A stretch of DNA of 64,000 nucleotides from Stentor roeselii (Eukaryota > Ciliophora > Heterotrichea > Heterotrichida > Stentoridae). The translations under genes and the position numbers were made by a program. The stretch covers positions 106,453-170,452 of the forward strand of contig RSEH01000076.1 in NCBI GenBank assembly GCA_006503475.1. The letters are read 5' to 3'. Below are positions 45,998 through 56,734 of the stretch, piece after piece (position 1 is the first letter of the stretch; every line of letters starts with the position of its first letter). The notes under the pieces were generated by a model that saw only the letters and a program-made list of their open reading frames with translations, searched no databases and was not told the origin of the DNA.

Positions 45998-48661
45998 TTA
46001 GGGATATGGCCGAGATGTTTGGTTATTGATGTAGGTTCCGTAGGATGGGTAGGGATTTGATTCACCTGGTGTTTGTAAGTCAGGATATGCAGGTGGATAA
46101 GAAGGCGGATAAGCTGATGGGTTAAAGGCTGGAGCACTTTGATAATAATTTCCAGGTTGTCCACTCCCTGGATTCACTATTCCAGGATACCCACTTCCTG
46201 TATTTACTATTCCAGGATATCCACTCCCTGAACTAACTATTCCAGGGTTTCCACTTGCTGAGCTTATTGCAGGATATCCACTTCCTGAATTTCCAACCCC
46301 CGGAATTCCAAAATCTTGATATCCACTGTTAGAATAATCACTTTTTGCTTTTCCAACATTTTCAAGACTAGGATAAATATCATGATTATCCTTGAGATCA
46401 TCATGATCTTTATTCTGAGTCTTAATCTCCTTTCCAGCAACTCCATCATCTTTCTTGTTAGTTTTTACTTCTTTTTCCGCAGCTTTTGGCAAGTAGAAGC
46501 TGGGGTCTTTCGCGATCATAAAATTTTCCCATCTTTCTAAACCTTCTTCTTTCGTCACCGGGTTTTCCCTTTCAAAGTCACTTAAAAACTTTGGAAGATA
46601 AGTGAAAAAATTATCGTGTTTTGAGTCACCCTCGAATTGTCTTTCTATGATTTCAAGTGTCCTGTCTTTGAAACAACAGATGCAGACTGTTGATATCGGG
46701 GTAAAGACATATATTGCCATTGCTACAAAAAAGAAAAGCTCTAAAGGCCAGAGCTCAGAAACTAGCTTTTGGTAAAAGACTAGGATGCCTATACTGTACA
46801 TGAAAAGCCCCCATCTCATCCATTCAGCAGCACGAATAACCAAATCCGAGTTATACCACTTAGGTTTACAATGCACATTAATCAACATATACTTAAATAT
46901 CCCCGCTTCCAAAGCGAGTCCAACAATCCCAATAGGAACTCCAATAGGAACCAAAGGTGAGAAAAACAAGCTCATAGTAAAAATTTTAGTCAAATTCGCA
47001 AATCGATCAGCCAAGTCAATTTCAGGTCCTTCAAAAGCAAGATTCGCAACTTTTTGACTGACTCTGACATCGGCTTGTTTTTCAGCTCGTTTCAAAGAAA
47101 ACCTCTGAAGTTTCTTGAAGAGATTTTTGGGGTTGATCAAGTACATGACAGGCGAGACCCAGCAGTTCATGATTTGAAGCCAGAAGACTGTATAAGCAAG
47201 GCCGCCAGGACTGAACCATTCATTGTCAGGGTCAGAATAAACGAACATTGGAATGCCGATGTTGTTGAGAAGGTAAAAAATTATCAACTTGTTTAGAACT
47301 GCTCGGTTGTAGTCAGTCCATGTCGAGTATTTCTCTTTGTTTGCAAGAAGACGAATCACTCGAGCCACTGTGAAATTTGTGATTATTGTTATTATTGAAG
47401 GAATTATTGTTGCTGCACGGATTGAGTCTCCACTTTCGGATTCTTTGTTTTTGTAGACTGATGCTTTCCATTTTGAGGTACCCGCCATTATACCTGAAGC
47501 TGCGCATAGGACTAGAAGAGCTAGAAGGATAGATATTGAACGCTTTAGCCATTTTGATTTACGGCTTACTGCTAGGTGTTCCCAGTTTATGTCGGAGTGG
47601 TCTGGAGCCATTTCTGCATGGATGTAGTTTCCTTTGAACCAGTGTCTTTTATTCACAAAATAAGAAAAAATCTGATCAAAAATTATCTGCACATTAGTTC
47701 TACCCCATTCAGAAGCTACCAATCTCGCATTAGTCTGAGAGTTAAAAGTCACAAAAGCAATAGGAGCAAGTTTATCAGTATCCATTTTCGCCTTCAACTT
47801 AACCTCCTGTTCCTCCAGTTGTTTAATCATTTTTTCACATTCCACAGGTCCTTCCAATTCAATTTTTTTACACATTTTCCTAACAACCAAGGGTTTTCCA
47901 TGTTTTTCTTCATACCCCTTAACCAACAAAAGCTGCGACCGATAATCTTCCAAAAGTCTTCGACATTCAACATATTCCTGAACATCATACGTACAGTTAA
48001 CGCTGACAATTTTAAAGTTTTTCAACATAAAATTCTGTTCGATATGTTCTTGAAGTTCATTTTTAGTGTAATCAACAGGAAGGTTCTTGACCATCACAGT
48101 GAAATCCGAAGGCGTTGTCACATTTGTGTCATAGTCCACTGAATGTTCCTTGATATTCCGAATGATCCACGCGTAAAAAAACACCAACAAGCTGCAGGCG
48201 GCCACATGAAGAATAGGCTGCCAAAAAGAAGCTTCTAAAGGGTCTCCAAAGTTAGCAGGTGTCAAAACGTTGATTGACTTTTCTCTTGTCCACTCCGAGT
48301 AGTTCCCTTGACTTGCATTGTCTGCTAATGTCGCGATGCAGGCCAAGCATAAAACTATTGTTAAAGATATCAGAAGGTATTTGCAGTATTTGAAAAATAA
48401 GGGAAAACTCGAACCTAATTGAGCTAAATCGTGAACTTGGCAGAAGTAGCTGAAGTTTTGACCCTCTGCTGGAAAACCGCAACATGGACAATGGGTTATG
48501 TTGAATAACTCGTTTTGGTCGATTGAGTCTTTTGAGAGAAGGTTTAGGTAGATTTTTCGGGACCTTCCGTGGATTTCTGCTACTTTTATGTCGGCTAATT
48601 GGAATTGGCTGACTTTTGAAGAGGGATTGGCTTTTTCTCTGGAGGTGTCGTGGATTTCCAT
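45998..48661 (-). CDS. OSCA/TMEM63-like mechanosensitive channel
   Basis: 887 residues. A Cys-containing N-terminus and two transmembrane helices precede an RRM-like cytosolic domain that starts at SDFTVMVKNLPVDYT and is split by a coiled coil. Then comes IHAEMAPDHSDINWEHL, the Ala-Pro-x-x-x-D-I-x-W-x-x-L signature of OSCA/CSC1/TMEM63, followed by about eight helices. The family conducts cations in response to osmotic or mechanical stress and is related to TMEM16 and TMC. The C-terminal 180 residues are disordered, with tandem GSGYPGIVN repeats and Tyr/Pro-rich PYP motifs like those that bind ALG-2 (PDCD6) in animals. Divergent from the Kelch gene across 225 bp. Confidence 0.85.
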   Translation of the reverse strand: MEIHDTSREKANPSSKVSQFQLADIKVAEIHGRSRKIYLNLLSKDSIDQNELFNITHCPCCGFPAEGQNFSYFCQVHDLAQLGSSFPLFFKYCKYLLISLTIVLCLACIATLADNASQGNYSEWTREKSINVLTPANFGDPLEASFWQPILHVAACSLLVFFYAWIIRNIKEHSVDYDTNVTTPSDFTVMVKNLPVDYTKNELQEHIEQNFMLKNFKIVSVNCTYDVQEYVECRRLLEDYRSQLLLVKGYEEKHGKPLVVRKMCKKIELEGPVECEKMIKQLEEQEVKLKAKMDTDKLAPIAFVTFNSQTNARLVASEWGRTNVQIIFDQIFSYFVNKRHWFKGNYIHAEMAPDHSDINWEHLAVSRKSKWLKRSISILLALLVLCAASGIMAGTSKWKASVYKNKESESGDSIRAATIIPSIITIITNFTVARVIRLLANKEKYSTWTDYNRAVLNKLIIFYLLNNIGIPMFVYSDPDNEWFSPGGLAYTVFWLQIMNCWVSPVMYLINPKNLFKKLQRFSLKRAEKQADVRVSQKVANLAFEGPEIDLADRFANLTKIFTMSLFFSPLVPIGVPIGIVGLALEAGIFKYMLINVHCKPKWYNSDLVIRAAEWMRWGLFMYSIGILVFYQKLVSELWPLELFFFVAMAIYVFTPISTVCICCFKDRTLEIIERQFEGDSKHDNFFTYLPKFLSDFERENPVTKEEGLERWENFMIAKDPSFYLPKAAEKEVKTNKKDDGVAGKEIKTQNKDHDDLKDNHDIYPSLENVGKAKSDYSNSGYQDFGIPGVGNSGSGYPAISSASGNPGIVSSGSGYPGIVNTGSGYPGIVNPGSGQPGNYYQSAPAFNPSAYPPSYPPAYPDLQTPGESNPYPSYGTYINNQTSRPYP
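46161..46277 (-). repeat. 30-nt tandem repeats in OSCA-like gene
   Basis: Three 30-nt units (46161-46190, 46191-46220, 46221-46250) and a 27-nt partial unit begin with CCACTNCCTG on the top strand. They encode GSGYPGIVN-type decapeptides on the minus strand. Silent and replacement differences show they are not recent. Confidence 0.85.
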
Positions 48662-48886
48662 ATTGAAATGGTTGCTTTACTTTGAATTTAAAGTTTGCAG
48701 AATTTGATGAATAAAGAAGATTTTAATTTATTTTTAGTGCAGCAAAATCTATATTCTCTGAAACTTATAATCAACCAAAATAATCACCAAAAGAACCAAT
48801 AAAAATATTTCTCGATTCCCCAATAATCCATTAATCTGGAGGGAAATCCTAATAAATCTCTACCCTTCACTAAATCCAAACCATAA

Positions 48887-51800
48887 ATGTTTTTTCTACT
48901 TGTAAAAATCATCGAATCAGTCAAACTAATCTCAATTCCTCAAACCCGAACACCTCCAAGTGGCAGGACAAGTCCATTCACCGGGTACCTCGAGTCAAGA
49001 AACTCATTAATAATATTCGGAGGCCTAGACGAATCCGGCTTCTGCAACGACCTCTGGGAATTCTCTTTAAAATCTTCCACCTGGCATGAAATCATTCCTT
49101 TATCCAACAACTTTCCAAGTAATTCCCACTCAGAGGCTCGCCACACAGCAGGAGGCCTGACAAGTTCATTTGACTCCAAGTTGTTCATCTTTGGAGGACA
49201 AACACTTGCAGGTCCTGAGAATGATTTCTGGCAATTCGACTTCAAGATTTTGAAATGGGAACAAAAAATAACGAGTCAAGGCCCGACTCCTAGGTTTTAT
49301 TTTGCTTTTACCAGTTATGTTGAAGGAAATTTTCAGTTTTTTGTGGTTTTTGGAGGGAGGAGTGTTGATGGGGAGTTAAGTGACTTGTGGAGGTAATGGG
49401 TAGGTAGGATGAATGTCAGTGATTTTCATTGGGATGAGATGCCGGCGAATGGTGATCGTCCACTTCCTAGAATTCAGCCAGTTTTTGAGTATTATCAGGA
49501 AAACTTGTACTTGGCGACTGGTTTTTCTGAAAATTGCGATTCGATGAGTTATTTGTATCTGTATTCTCTGAAACTACTTCAGTGGGCTGTGATTTCAGAC
49601 AAAAAAGATTTTTTTTCATGTAGGATTAGTGGTAAGGGACTTGTGCATGATGATCACCTGTTCGTATTCTTTGGCTGGGACTATGAAGTTAATGAATTTG
49701 TCACAGAATCTCTGAAAATCAACCTGAAAGCCTCTACAAAAGTTTGGGAAAAGTTAAAAGTCTTTCCAAGTCTAATCGGAAGTGACTTTTCTTTAACAAA
49801 AGTAAAAAATTCTGCTTATTTTTTCGGAGGATTCTACAGTAATTTAACATCAAGAACCAATCGACTGAATCTTGTGGACTTAGAATCGTTCCAAATGACA
49901 GAAATAAATGAAAAAATAATTTTTCCTAAGCAAAGATCGCTTCACTCTTTGACTCTTATAAATTCTAAACTTTATCTCTTTGGAGGAGTGAACAATGAAA
50001 ATCTTTTCAATGATGTCTGGACTTTTGATATCTTGACTAGTCGATGGACTCAAGTACCAGTTAAAGGAACCTTTCCGAGTCCTCGATATTCTCATGCTGC
50101 TGGAAGCGAAGGAAGCGCTTTTGTGGTCTGGGGTGGGAAAGATAAGGATGGACTCAAACATGATATGTTTTTATTCAACTCGATTACTGAGACCTGGACT
50201 GAACTTCTTACGTTTTCGAATAAACCGAGTCCTGCCAAGGGAGCTTGTCTTGTGATCAAGGAGTTGAAAGTTTACTTGTTTGGAGGAATAACTGATTCAA
50301 GTATTTCCAATGAACTTTGGGAATATAATTTGGGAACTAATGCTTTTTCTATCATTGCTCAAGGGAAAGATCACCTGGCTTACTCGCATTGCTGGATTAA
50401 GGATCAGGCTTTTTATGTGTCTTTAGGATCGACTTTCCTTTATTTCATTTCGACTTCGATTTCTTTTTTTAACTTGACTACGAAAACTTGGCATAATTTT
50501 CATTTTCATAATCTGACTATCAGAGAAATGTCCCAATCTATCCAACTATTCATAGATGACCATCTGATCACTATAGGAGGGCATCAAAACTTCTATAATT
50601 CTTGGAATGAAATTTCCATCCTAGGAAAAAACAACAAAAAAAAAACAATCCAATTAGATTTAGATGTTTATTTGATTAGTTCAACTTCAGCTTATTTCAA
50701 TAAGTCCTTATATATATTTGGAGGAGGTGCTAATGTAGGTGGTTTAATCCTACCTAAAGCAGGAAATAACAGATTATTTGAATTAAAAGTTGAAGAAATC
50801 TGCGAAAATAATGATTGCCAAGCCTTCTGCTCAAGTGGAACTCAGAAAAATGGAAAAATCTGCGAAATCTGTCCACCTGGAAGCTATGCTGAAGGACTTG
50901 GAAACGAAAAATGTTCAAAATGCAGGGCTGGAAGTTTTAATGAGTACTTCGGGTCGAGTAGTTCGAGTGAATGTCTTCCCTGCCCTGAAGGAACTTTCAA
51001 TAATAAGAGTGGAGCTGGAAAATGTGAGGATTGTCCTAATCTTAAGAACTGTCCGATTGGAAGTGTGAGTTATTCAGAAGTCGTTAAAGTAGAGAGTGGC
51101 AAATCGATCCAGCCTCCGTTATTCAAGGATCCTGATATGAGTAAAAATTTACTGATTTATCAAATTTTGGTAAGTGTTCCGCTTTTTCTGTTGTTGATTT
51201 TGATTATTTCAGTGAAAAAGATGAGAGATAAGTTGCATTTAGTGGATATGTTTGATGAAAAACATGATAATCCTGAATGTGAATACATGATTAAGAAAAA
51301 AACCAAGATCGGTGGTGCCTTCACCTTTATCTTCGTGATCGGAGCACTTCTTCTTACCTGCACAGCAGTCCTTCAGTACCTTATGTCAAATATCCAAGAA
51401 TCAAAAGGCCTGGTCACATTAGTTGTCCTGGAATCAGAAGTCTTAAAATTCAAATCTGACCTCCAGGTTCAAATCACTTTAAATTCTTATGGTGGTCAAT
51501 GCGAATCAGACTCAAAATGTCTACAAACTAAAAAAATTAACTTCACAAATATCGAGTTCTCTGAAAAAACTACTTCTTGCAAACTCATTGACAATCATTC
51601 ATGCAGGATAACAATCGGATTAAAAAATGCTGTTATTGATGTAGGAGCAAATATTGCTTTAAGTATAACTGAAAGTAGAAGTTATTCATCAGGAGTTAAA
51701 GTGAATTTGACTTCGAGCTCTTCGATTCCTGATCAAATTAGTTCTGTGTCGTCTTTGGTTGAGGCAGATGCTAACTTTGTGTTTATTGGGTCGATTCCGA

Positions 51801-52213
51801 GTGAATTTTACTTTCTTGCAACTCCTTCTTTATTTAAGTCTGAGTCAAGTCAATGGGAAAGTGATTTAACAGGATATCATATCTCAGAAAAAAGCAGTCC
51901 TAAACCTGGAAATCAGTACCAATCCGTAGATCTTTCTTTGGTTTCTTATTTACATCTCAAAATATTTATTGAAAAAAGCTCAACAGGACTGATAACTCAG
52001 AGAAATGTAAAACAAACTTTTGTATTTTTTGCTGGAAGTTTACTTGGAACAGTTTCAGGTCTTTTCGGAGTAGCTGGGTTTTTTATGGCATTTGTTGAAA
52101 AGAAGATTAAAGATTATGTAAGAAAATACAAAAAAAAATATAAAGATGATAAAGTAAATTCAACTGATAACAATGAAAGGACTTCGAAAGTAATAGATTT
52201 AACTGATCATTAA
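48887..52213 (+). CDS. Kelch-repeat, GCC2/GCC3 Cys-rich, three-TM membrane protein, two exons
   Basis: Removing the 15-nt intron at 49393-49407 gives 1103 residues. About ten Kelch blades (residues about 30-460) carry GG motifs such as IIFGGLDESGF, LFIFGGQT, VVFGGRSVDG, YFFGGFYS, LYLFGGVN, FVVWGGKD and VYLFGGIT. A Cys-rich GCC2/GCC3 (ephrin-receptor-like) region (about 490-570, CPPGSYAEGLGNEKCSKC) precedes a transmembrane helix, a short loop, a second helix, a polar ectodomain with several Cys and a third helix near the C-terminus. The N-terminus MFFLLVKIIESV is a weak signal sequence. This architecture is common in ciliate surface proteins of unknown role. Confidence 0.9.
49393..49407 (+). 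other. 15-nt intron
   Basis: GTAATGGGTAGGTAG, with A at position 10. It contains an in-frame TAA. Removal joins GELSDLWR to MNVSDFHW within a Kelch blade without a frame change. Confidence 0.92.
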
Positions 52214-52535
52214 AAATTTTAAATTTAAATGGTTTATTATAATAATGATATTTATAATATTGTTGAGCGATTCGTCAAATAAGAGCAGAAGTATTAGTTT
52301 AATCAGCAGATCATGAAAAATGGAGTTTAAGTTTGTTATTTCTCTATTTTAATAATATTTTTACGTCAATAAATTTCTTTTTGACATAACTTCAAGAGAC
52401 TTGATAAAATTAATTATTCAGGAAAATTTTACTCAAATGTATAAAAATAATTAATTCATGATTTTAACGTTAAAAACTTTAAAACAAGAACTTTTGAATC
52501 ATCTAAATTAAGTTATATAGCTAATTTCCTAATCA
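52214..52535. other. AT-rich spacer between convergent genes
   Basis: 322 bp with no coding frame. This is the point where the compact gene-rich part gives way to the gene-poor, AT-rich region carrying the Cys-rich family. Confidence 0.5.
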
Positions 52536-54209
52536 TCATTTTTTTAAAATATTTGATTTATCAAAATGAAATAACTGTTTAAATAAACTTGGATTAGAAG
52601 TATTGTAATTTGGCGATAAAGCAGTCCCTTCTTTTTTATCTATCTTTGAAACAGTTTTATATTGAGGAGTAAATAAATTAAACGGTTTTTCTGATTTTGA
52701 GGTACAATCAAAACATGGTTTCGAAGTTTCAAAACAATTTAAACAAGAATTATGAATGCAATCTTGTTTTCCAATTTTCTTGTAAATTAATTTAATTTTT
52801 TGGCATCTTGAGCACCTTTTAAAATTATCATATGAACGGAGACAAATTTTGCAGGTGCTAATCACACAATAACTGCATGGAATATGTCCGCAATAAAATT
52901 CATATTTGAACTGAATAATTCTTTCGCAATTTATACAAGTTTGTTTATTAAAAATACAAGATTTGCACAGATCATTATTCTTACAGTAAACACATCCTTC
53001 GTGTTTACAATTCAACTCATAAGTATCTCCAAACATGCCGCAATTCTCACAAAGTTTTTGTTCTTTAAAATCACTGATCTTTTCTTTTTTCTTTTTTTCT
53101 TCTAGTTTTTGATATGAACAAGCTTGGCAAGTGGCTTTATTTTTACATAACTGGCAAACTTCATGTAAGCAATTTAGTGCTGTAAGTGAGGCAATTTTAA
53201 AGCAACAAGAGCAAGGTTTAACTGATCGATATTGCTCTGAGTTCTGATATTTCTTGAAATCTTGATTATAGGGCAAATTGCAACCCTTACAGTTAACTTC
53301 TGAGCATTTATCACAAACTTTACCAGAATTGTTTTCTATTTGAATGAATTGGCAAAGCTTGCAATAATTTTCATAGAAACAATCAATGCAGCCAATATGG
53401 CTGCATTGTAGTTGACAAGATTGGCTAATCCTGTTGCAATTCTGACACTGGCTTAATTTATAATAGCAGTTATAGCAAGAGTAGTATTCTTGATCAACTT
53501 GATAAACATTTTCAGTTGACTCACAATCCTTGCACTTTATTAGTTCTTGATATGAATTCAAACTTAAAGACTCTTCTGATTTCAAATCAATTTCTAAGTT
53601 TTTCTCTTGTTGAACCAAAGCTTCATTTTTAATATTCCCACTTTCCTTTACTTCCAAGTTAGGAACACCCAAACACTGTTCATCATGATCTTTTAAACAA
53701 TTGAAACAACCTTCATGGCCGCAGTCAAATTTGCAATAAATGATATATTCTTTGCATTCTGCACATATGAAAAATTCTCTGATTTTCTGAATTAAATTTT
53801 CACTGAAATTCAGGTAACCAGCCTCAAAATTTTTCAGCTTCACAGACTGAATCGCTTTGAATTTTTTTAAATAGTTTCTTGGGAAACAGTTTTGTCTCGT
53901 GAAGCTCTGATAAAATTTAATGAATTTATCGAATTTTCTCAGATATTCAATGTGCACTGAGTTGATTACTTCCTGGATTTTGTGGAGATGAACTGTCATG
54001 GATTGTTTGGACGCGATTAAGTCTTGAGTCAGACTTTTTATGGCTTTTTTCAGTGAATCGTATTCTGAGTCTTGAAGAACTTCATCCATAAAGGTAATGT
54101 TTTCAGATCCTTTGGATTTTAGGTAATCTGCAAGGTGTTGTGAGCAGGTAAAGATGTCTTGGGACTCGCAGTAAAATTCTGGCAGGCCTCTGCAGGCGAA
54201 ACATTCCAT
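52536..54209 (-). CDS. Multi-RING-like Cys/His-rich protein, paralogue A
   Basis: 557 residues. The N-terminus MECFACRGLPEFYCESQDIF continues into a CSQHLADYL segment, forming a B-box-like Cys/His cluster. A helical, probably coiled-coil region (about 45-140) follows. The rest is a series of zinc-binding modules built as C-x2-C-x(9-12)-C-x-H-x2-C-x2-C, for example CENCGMFGDTYELNCKHEGC and YCGHIPCSYC. The C-terminal set (about 386-502) is shared almost position by position with paralogues B and C. The resemblance is to serial degenerate RING fingers; ubiquitin ligase activity is possible but not shown. Codon use is more AT-rich than in the gene-dense part. Confidence 0.82.
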   Translation of the reverse strand: MECFACRGLPEFYCESQDIFTCSQHLADYLKSKGSENITFMDEVLQDSEYDSLKKAIKSLTQDLIASKQSMTVHLHKIQEVINSVHIEYLRKFDKFIKFYQSFTRQNCFPRNYLKKFKAIQSVKLKNFEAGYLNFSENLIQKIREFFICAECKEYIIYCKFDCGHEGCFNCLKDHDEQCLGVPNLEVKESGNIKNEALVQQEKNLEIDLKSEESLSLNSYQELIKCKDCESTENVYQVDQEYYSCYNCYYKLSQCQNCNRISQSCQLQCSHIGCIDCFYENYCKLCQFIQIENNSGKVCDKCSEVNCKGCNLPYNQDFKKYQNSEQYRSVKPCSCCFKIASLTALNCLHEVCQLCKNKATCQACSYQKLEEKKKKEKISDFKEQKLCENCGMFGDTYELNCKHEGCVYCKNNDLCKSCIFNKQTCINCERIIQFKYEFYCGHIPCSYCVISTCKICLRSYDNFKRCSRCQKIKLIYKKIGKQDCIHNSCLNCFETSKPCFDCTSKSEKPFNLFTPQYKTVSKIDKKEGTALSPNYNTSNPSLFKQLFHFDKSNILKK

Positions 54210-55270
54210 ATTGAATAATTATAGAATATTTATAAATGTGTTTCAAAGTATTCATATTATTATAGGTTCCTTTTAAACCTTTAAAATAGATAAAGCATAT
54301 ATTCTGCTGTCAGATTACCTCGAACATGATCTTAAGCTCTGATGATCTTAGTTACCTTAAATTATTAGCCTAAAATATGTATTTATAATAAAACATTATA
54401 TATTTTAATATCTTATATTACAAATTTTTGTTATTTCAAAAATATAGACTATCAAACTTATAATTTTACTTGAAATCTAAGATAAATTTAGATAAGATTA
54501 TTTAGAGGGAAAATAACTAAAAAAAGTTTGCTGCTGCGCAATTGAATAAAATCTCATGAAAGTTTATCAAAATTAGTATTCATGCAAAGTAAAAATTATC
54601 CAAAAAGGTAGCTTTTAATATATCAGCTTTAATAAGGCTTCAAAGTTTTAAATTTAATGTAAAGATTGATAAAACAACAAGAGAACTGCCAAGTCAACTT
54701 CAAATTTAATAGGCCGGTCCAGTTCCTTGAAATTCTAATATTTTTAAACATCAAAAAACTATGAATGAAATGATGAAAATACTAAAAGTCTTTATTATGT
54801 CCAATTCTGGAATATATATTCTCAAGAAATTAAAAAATTTAGGAATTTATGAAATTTTCAAATATTGATATGATTGGAAGATAGGATTAGCTTAAATGTG
54901 ATCAATTACTGAAATAATACAAGAAATCCACGACAAGGCAAATCCTTTTTAGCAGAAATTTATGTGAATTAAAGCTGATGTGCTTTCAAATTTTCAGTCA
55001 TTTATATATTAAAAGTTGTGTAGGAATGGATTAAATCTTTAATATTATATGTAGCTTGAAATAAAACTTCAAGGATTTAAGATTATGGGTTAATGAACAT
55101 TCGAAAAAGAAATAATTGAACACGATATTAATTAAGACAATAAACAAAAGAAATCCTTTTAGATAAATATAAGTCATCTTCATAAAAATTGATTTATTAT
55201 TAAAACTTATATATTAACAATTTTTAAATCATCTAACAAAACTTAAACTAACTAAGGCTCTTAATCATCA
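54210..55270. other. AT-rich spacer, 1.06 kb
   Basis: No intact gene. A 43-codon stop-free stretch near 54735-54865 on the plus strand is flanked by stops and matches nothing I recognise. It separates two paralogues of the Cys-rich family. Confidence 0.45.
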
Positions 55271-56734
55271 TTATTTTCTGTTGTTAAATCTATTATTCTT
55301 TGTCTTATCAAACATAATTTTATTTAAGGTTCGATAATTTGGCGATATAATACTTTCAACATTTTCATCTTTTTTTAAATTATGATAAGATTTTTGAAGA
55401 GATGCACCTCGCTTTCTTAACATGGGAGCACATTTAAGGCACGGATTTGAAGCTTCTAAGCAATTAAAACAAGAGTCGTGATTACAATCTTTATTTCCAA
55501 TTATCTTGCAAATAAACTTTTTTTCTTCGCATCTTGAACATGTTTTAGATTTTTTTAAAGAGTTGCAAATTTTGCAGGTGTCGTTGACACAATTATTGCA
55601 TGGAACATGTCCGCATTCGAATTCATATTTAAACTGAATAATTGTTTTACAATTTATACAAATTTGTTTTTTAAAAGCACAGGATTTGCACATAGTATCA
55701 TTACTACAGTGAACACATCCCATGTGTTTACATTTTAACTCAAAAGGAAATCCAAACATTCTACAATTCGTGCAATACTTTTCTTCTTCATAATTTTTAA
55801 TCTCTTCTTTAGCCTCCCCTTTCTTTTGTTGTTCAAGTGGCTTGGTTATGCAAGCTTTACAATTTTTAGTACATGACTGGCAGACTTCATGTAAGCATTC
55901 GAGTGTTGTGAGTGAGGCAGTTTGTGAGCAACTAGAGCAAGTTTTAACTGATTGATATAGTTGCTTGCTCTGATAGCATTTCCCGCAAACTTGATTGTAG
56001 CACAAATAGCAACCATTATGACCACAATTTAAAGGCCAATAATAACCTTTTTGACTGCAATTTTCACAGGTATATTGTCTCATAGTAAGAGAACAACTAG
56101 AGCAAATAATCTTACCTTCATAATTAGAAAGATTTTGAGTTGATGGGCAATATTCACATTTTGCTTGAAGACTGCCACATTTTTCAGGGTTATGATCTTT
56201 TAAACAGTGAAAACATCCTTGATGACCACAGCTCAAAGAGCATTCAATATAAAATTGCTGACAACCCTTACAATAATATGTTTCTTTGGAGGCCATTGTA
56301 AATATCCCAGCGATAGTCAGTTGATCAGGCAACTTTTCAATCTTTACACATTTCAAAGCCTTGATTCTTGCTGAGTAGCTCTGGGGAAATTGGTTCTGCC
56401 TTGCAAAGTTTTCATAAAAGTAAATCATTTTTTTTAAATGTTTCAAAGATTGATAGTAATTTGATTGAATTTCTTCGATTTGTCGAATGAATTCGTCTTT
56501 TTGTGTTTTTTTTATCTTTTTTAGAGAAAATACCAGAGTTTTTAGGTTTTTTTGCAAAGTCTCGAGTTCTTTGTATTCCAGCTGAGAGTTCATATAAGAG
56601 TTCTCATGTTCGCCGATTTTCAAGTAGTCTGATAGATGCTGAGAACATAGAAAAGTGTCGTGGGTCTTGCAGTGAAATTCTGGAAAACATTTGCATCTGA
56701 GGCACTCCATTTTAAAATATAGACAATCTGACAT
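55271..56734 (-). CDS. Multi-RING-like Cys/His-rich protein, paralogue B
   Basis: 487 residues from the ATG at 56734. By homology with paralogue A the true start may be the ATG at 56710 (MECLRCKCFPEFHCK). Same plan as A: a B-box-like N-terminus (FLCSQHLSDYLK), a helical coiled-coil-like region, then serial Cys/His modules (CKGCQQFYIECSLSCGHQGC; CTNCRMFGFPFELKCKHMGC; ECGHVPCNNC). The final module set is at about 322-433. It lacks one or two middle modules present in A. Tandem duplication with divergence is the simplest origin. Function unknown; zinc binding is near certain from Cys/His density. Confidence 0.82.
   Translation of the reverse strand: MSDCLYFKMECLRCKCFPEFHCKTHDTFLCSQHLSDYLKIGEHENSYMNSQLEYKELETLQKNLKTLVFSLKKIKKTQKDEFIRQIEEIQSNYYQSLKHLKKMIYFYENFARQNQFPQSYSARIKALKCVKIEKLPDQLTIAGIFTMASKETYYCKGCQQFYIECSLSCGHQGCFHCLKDHNPEKCGSLQAKCEYCPSTQNLSNYEGKIICSSCSLTMRQYTCENCSQKGYYWPLNCGHNGCYLCYNQVCGKCYQSKQLYQSVKTCSSCSQTASLTTLECLHEVCQSCTKNCKACITKPLEQQKKGEAKEEIKNYEEEKYCTNCRMFGFPFELKCKHMGCVHCSNDTMCKSCAFKKQICINCKTIIQFKYEFECGHVPCNNCVNDTCKICNSLKKSKTCSRCEEKKFICKIIGNKDCNHDSCFNCLEASNPCLKCAPMLRKRGASLQKSYHNLKKDENVESIISPNYRTLNKIMFDKTKNNRFNNRK

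Noticed and set aside
47576-48142. 188-codon open frame opposite the OSCA-like gene
   Set aside because: Antisense to a well-supported membrane protein, with no domain and a composition expected of a shadow frame.
54735-54865. 43-codon stop-free stretch in the spacer between Cys-rich paralogues
   Set aside because: No recognisable motif, flanked by stops in the same frame; could be chance or a very old relic.
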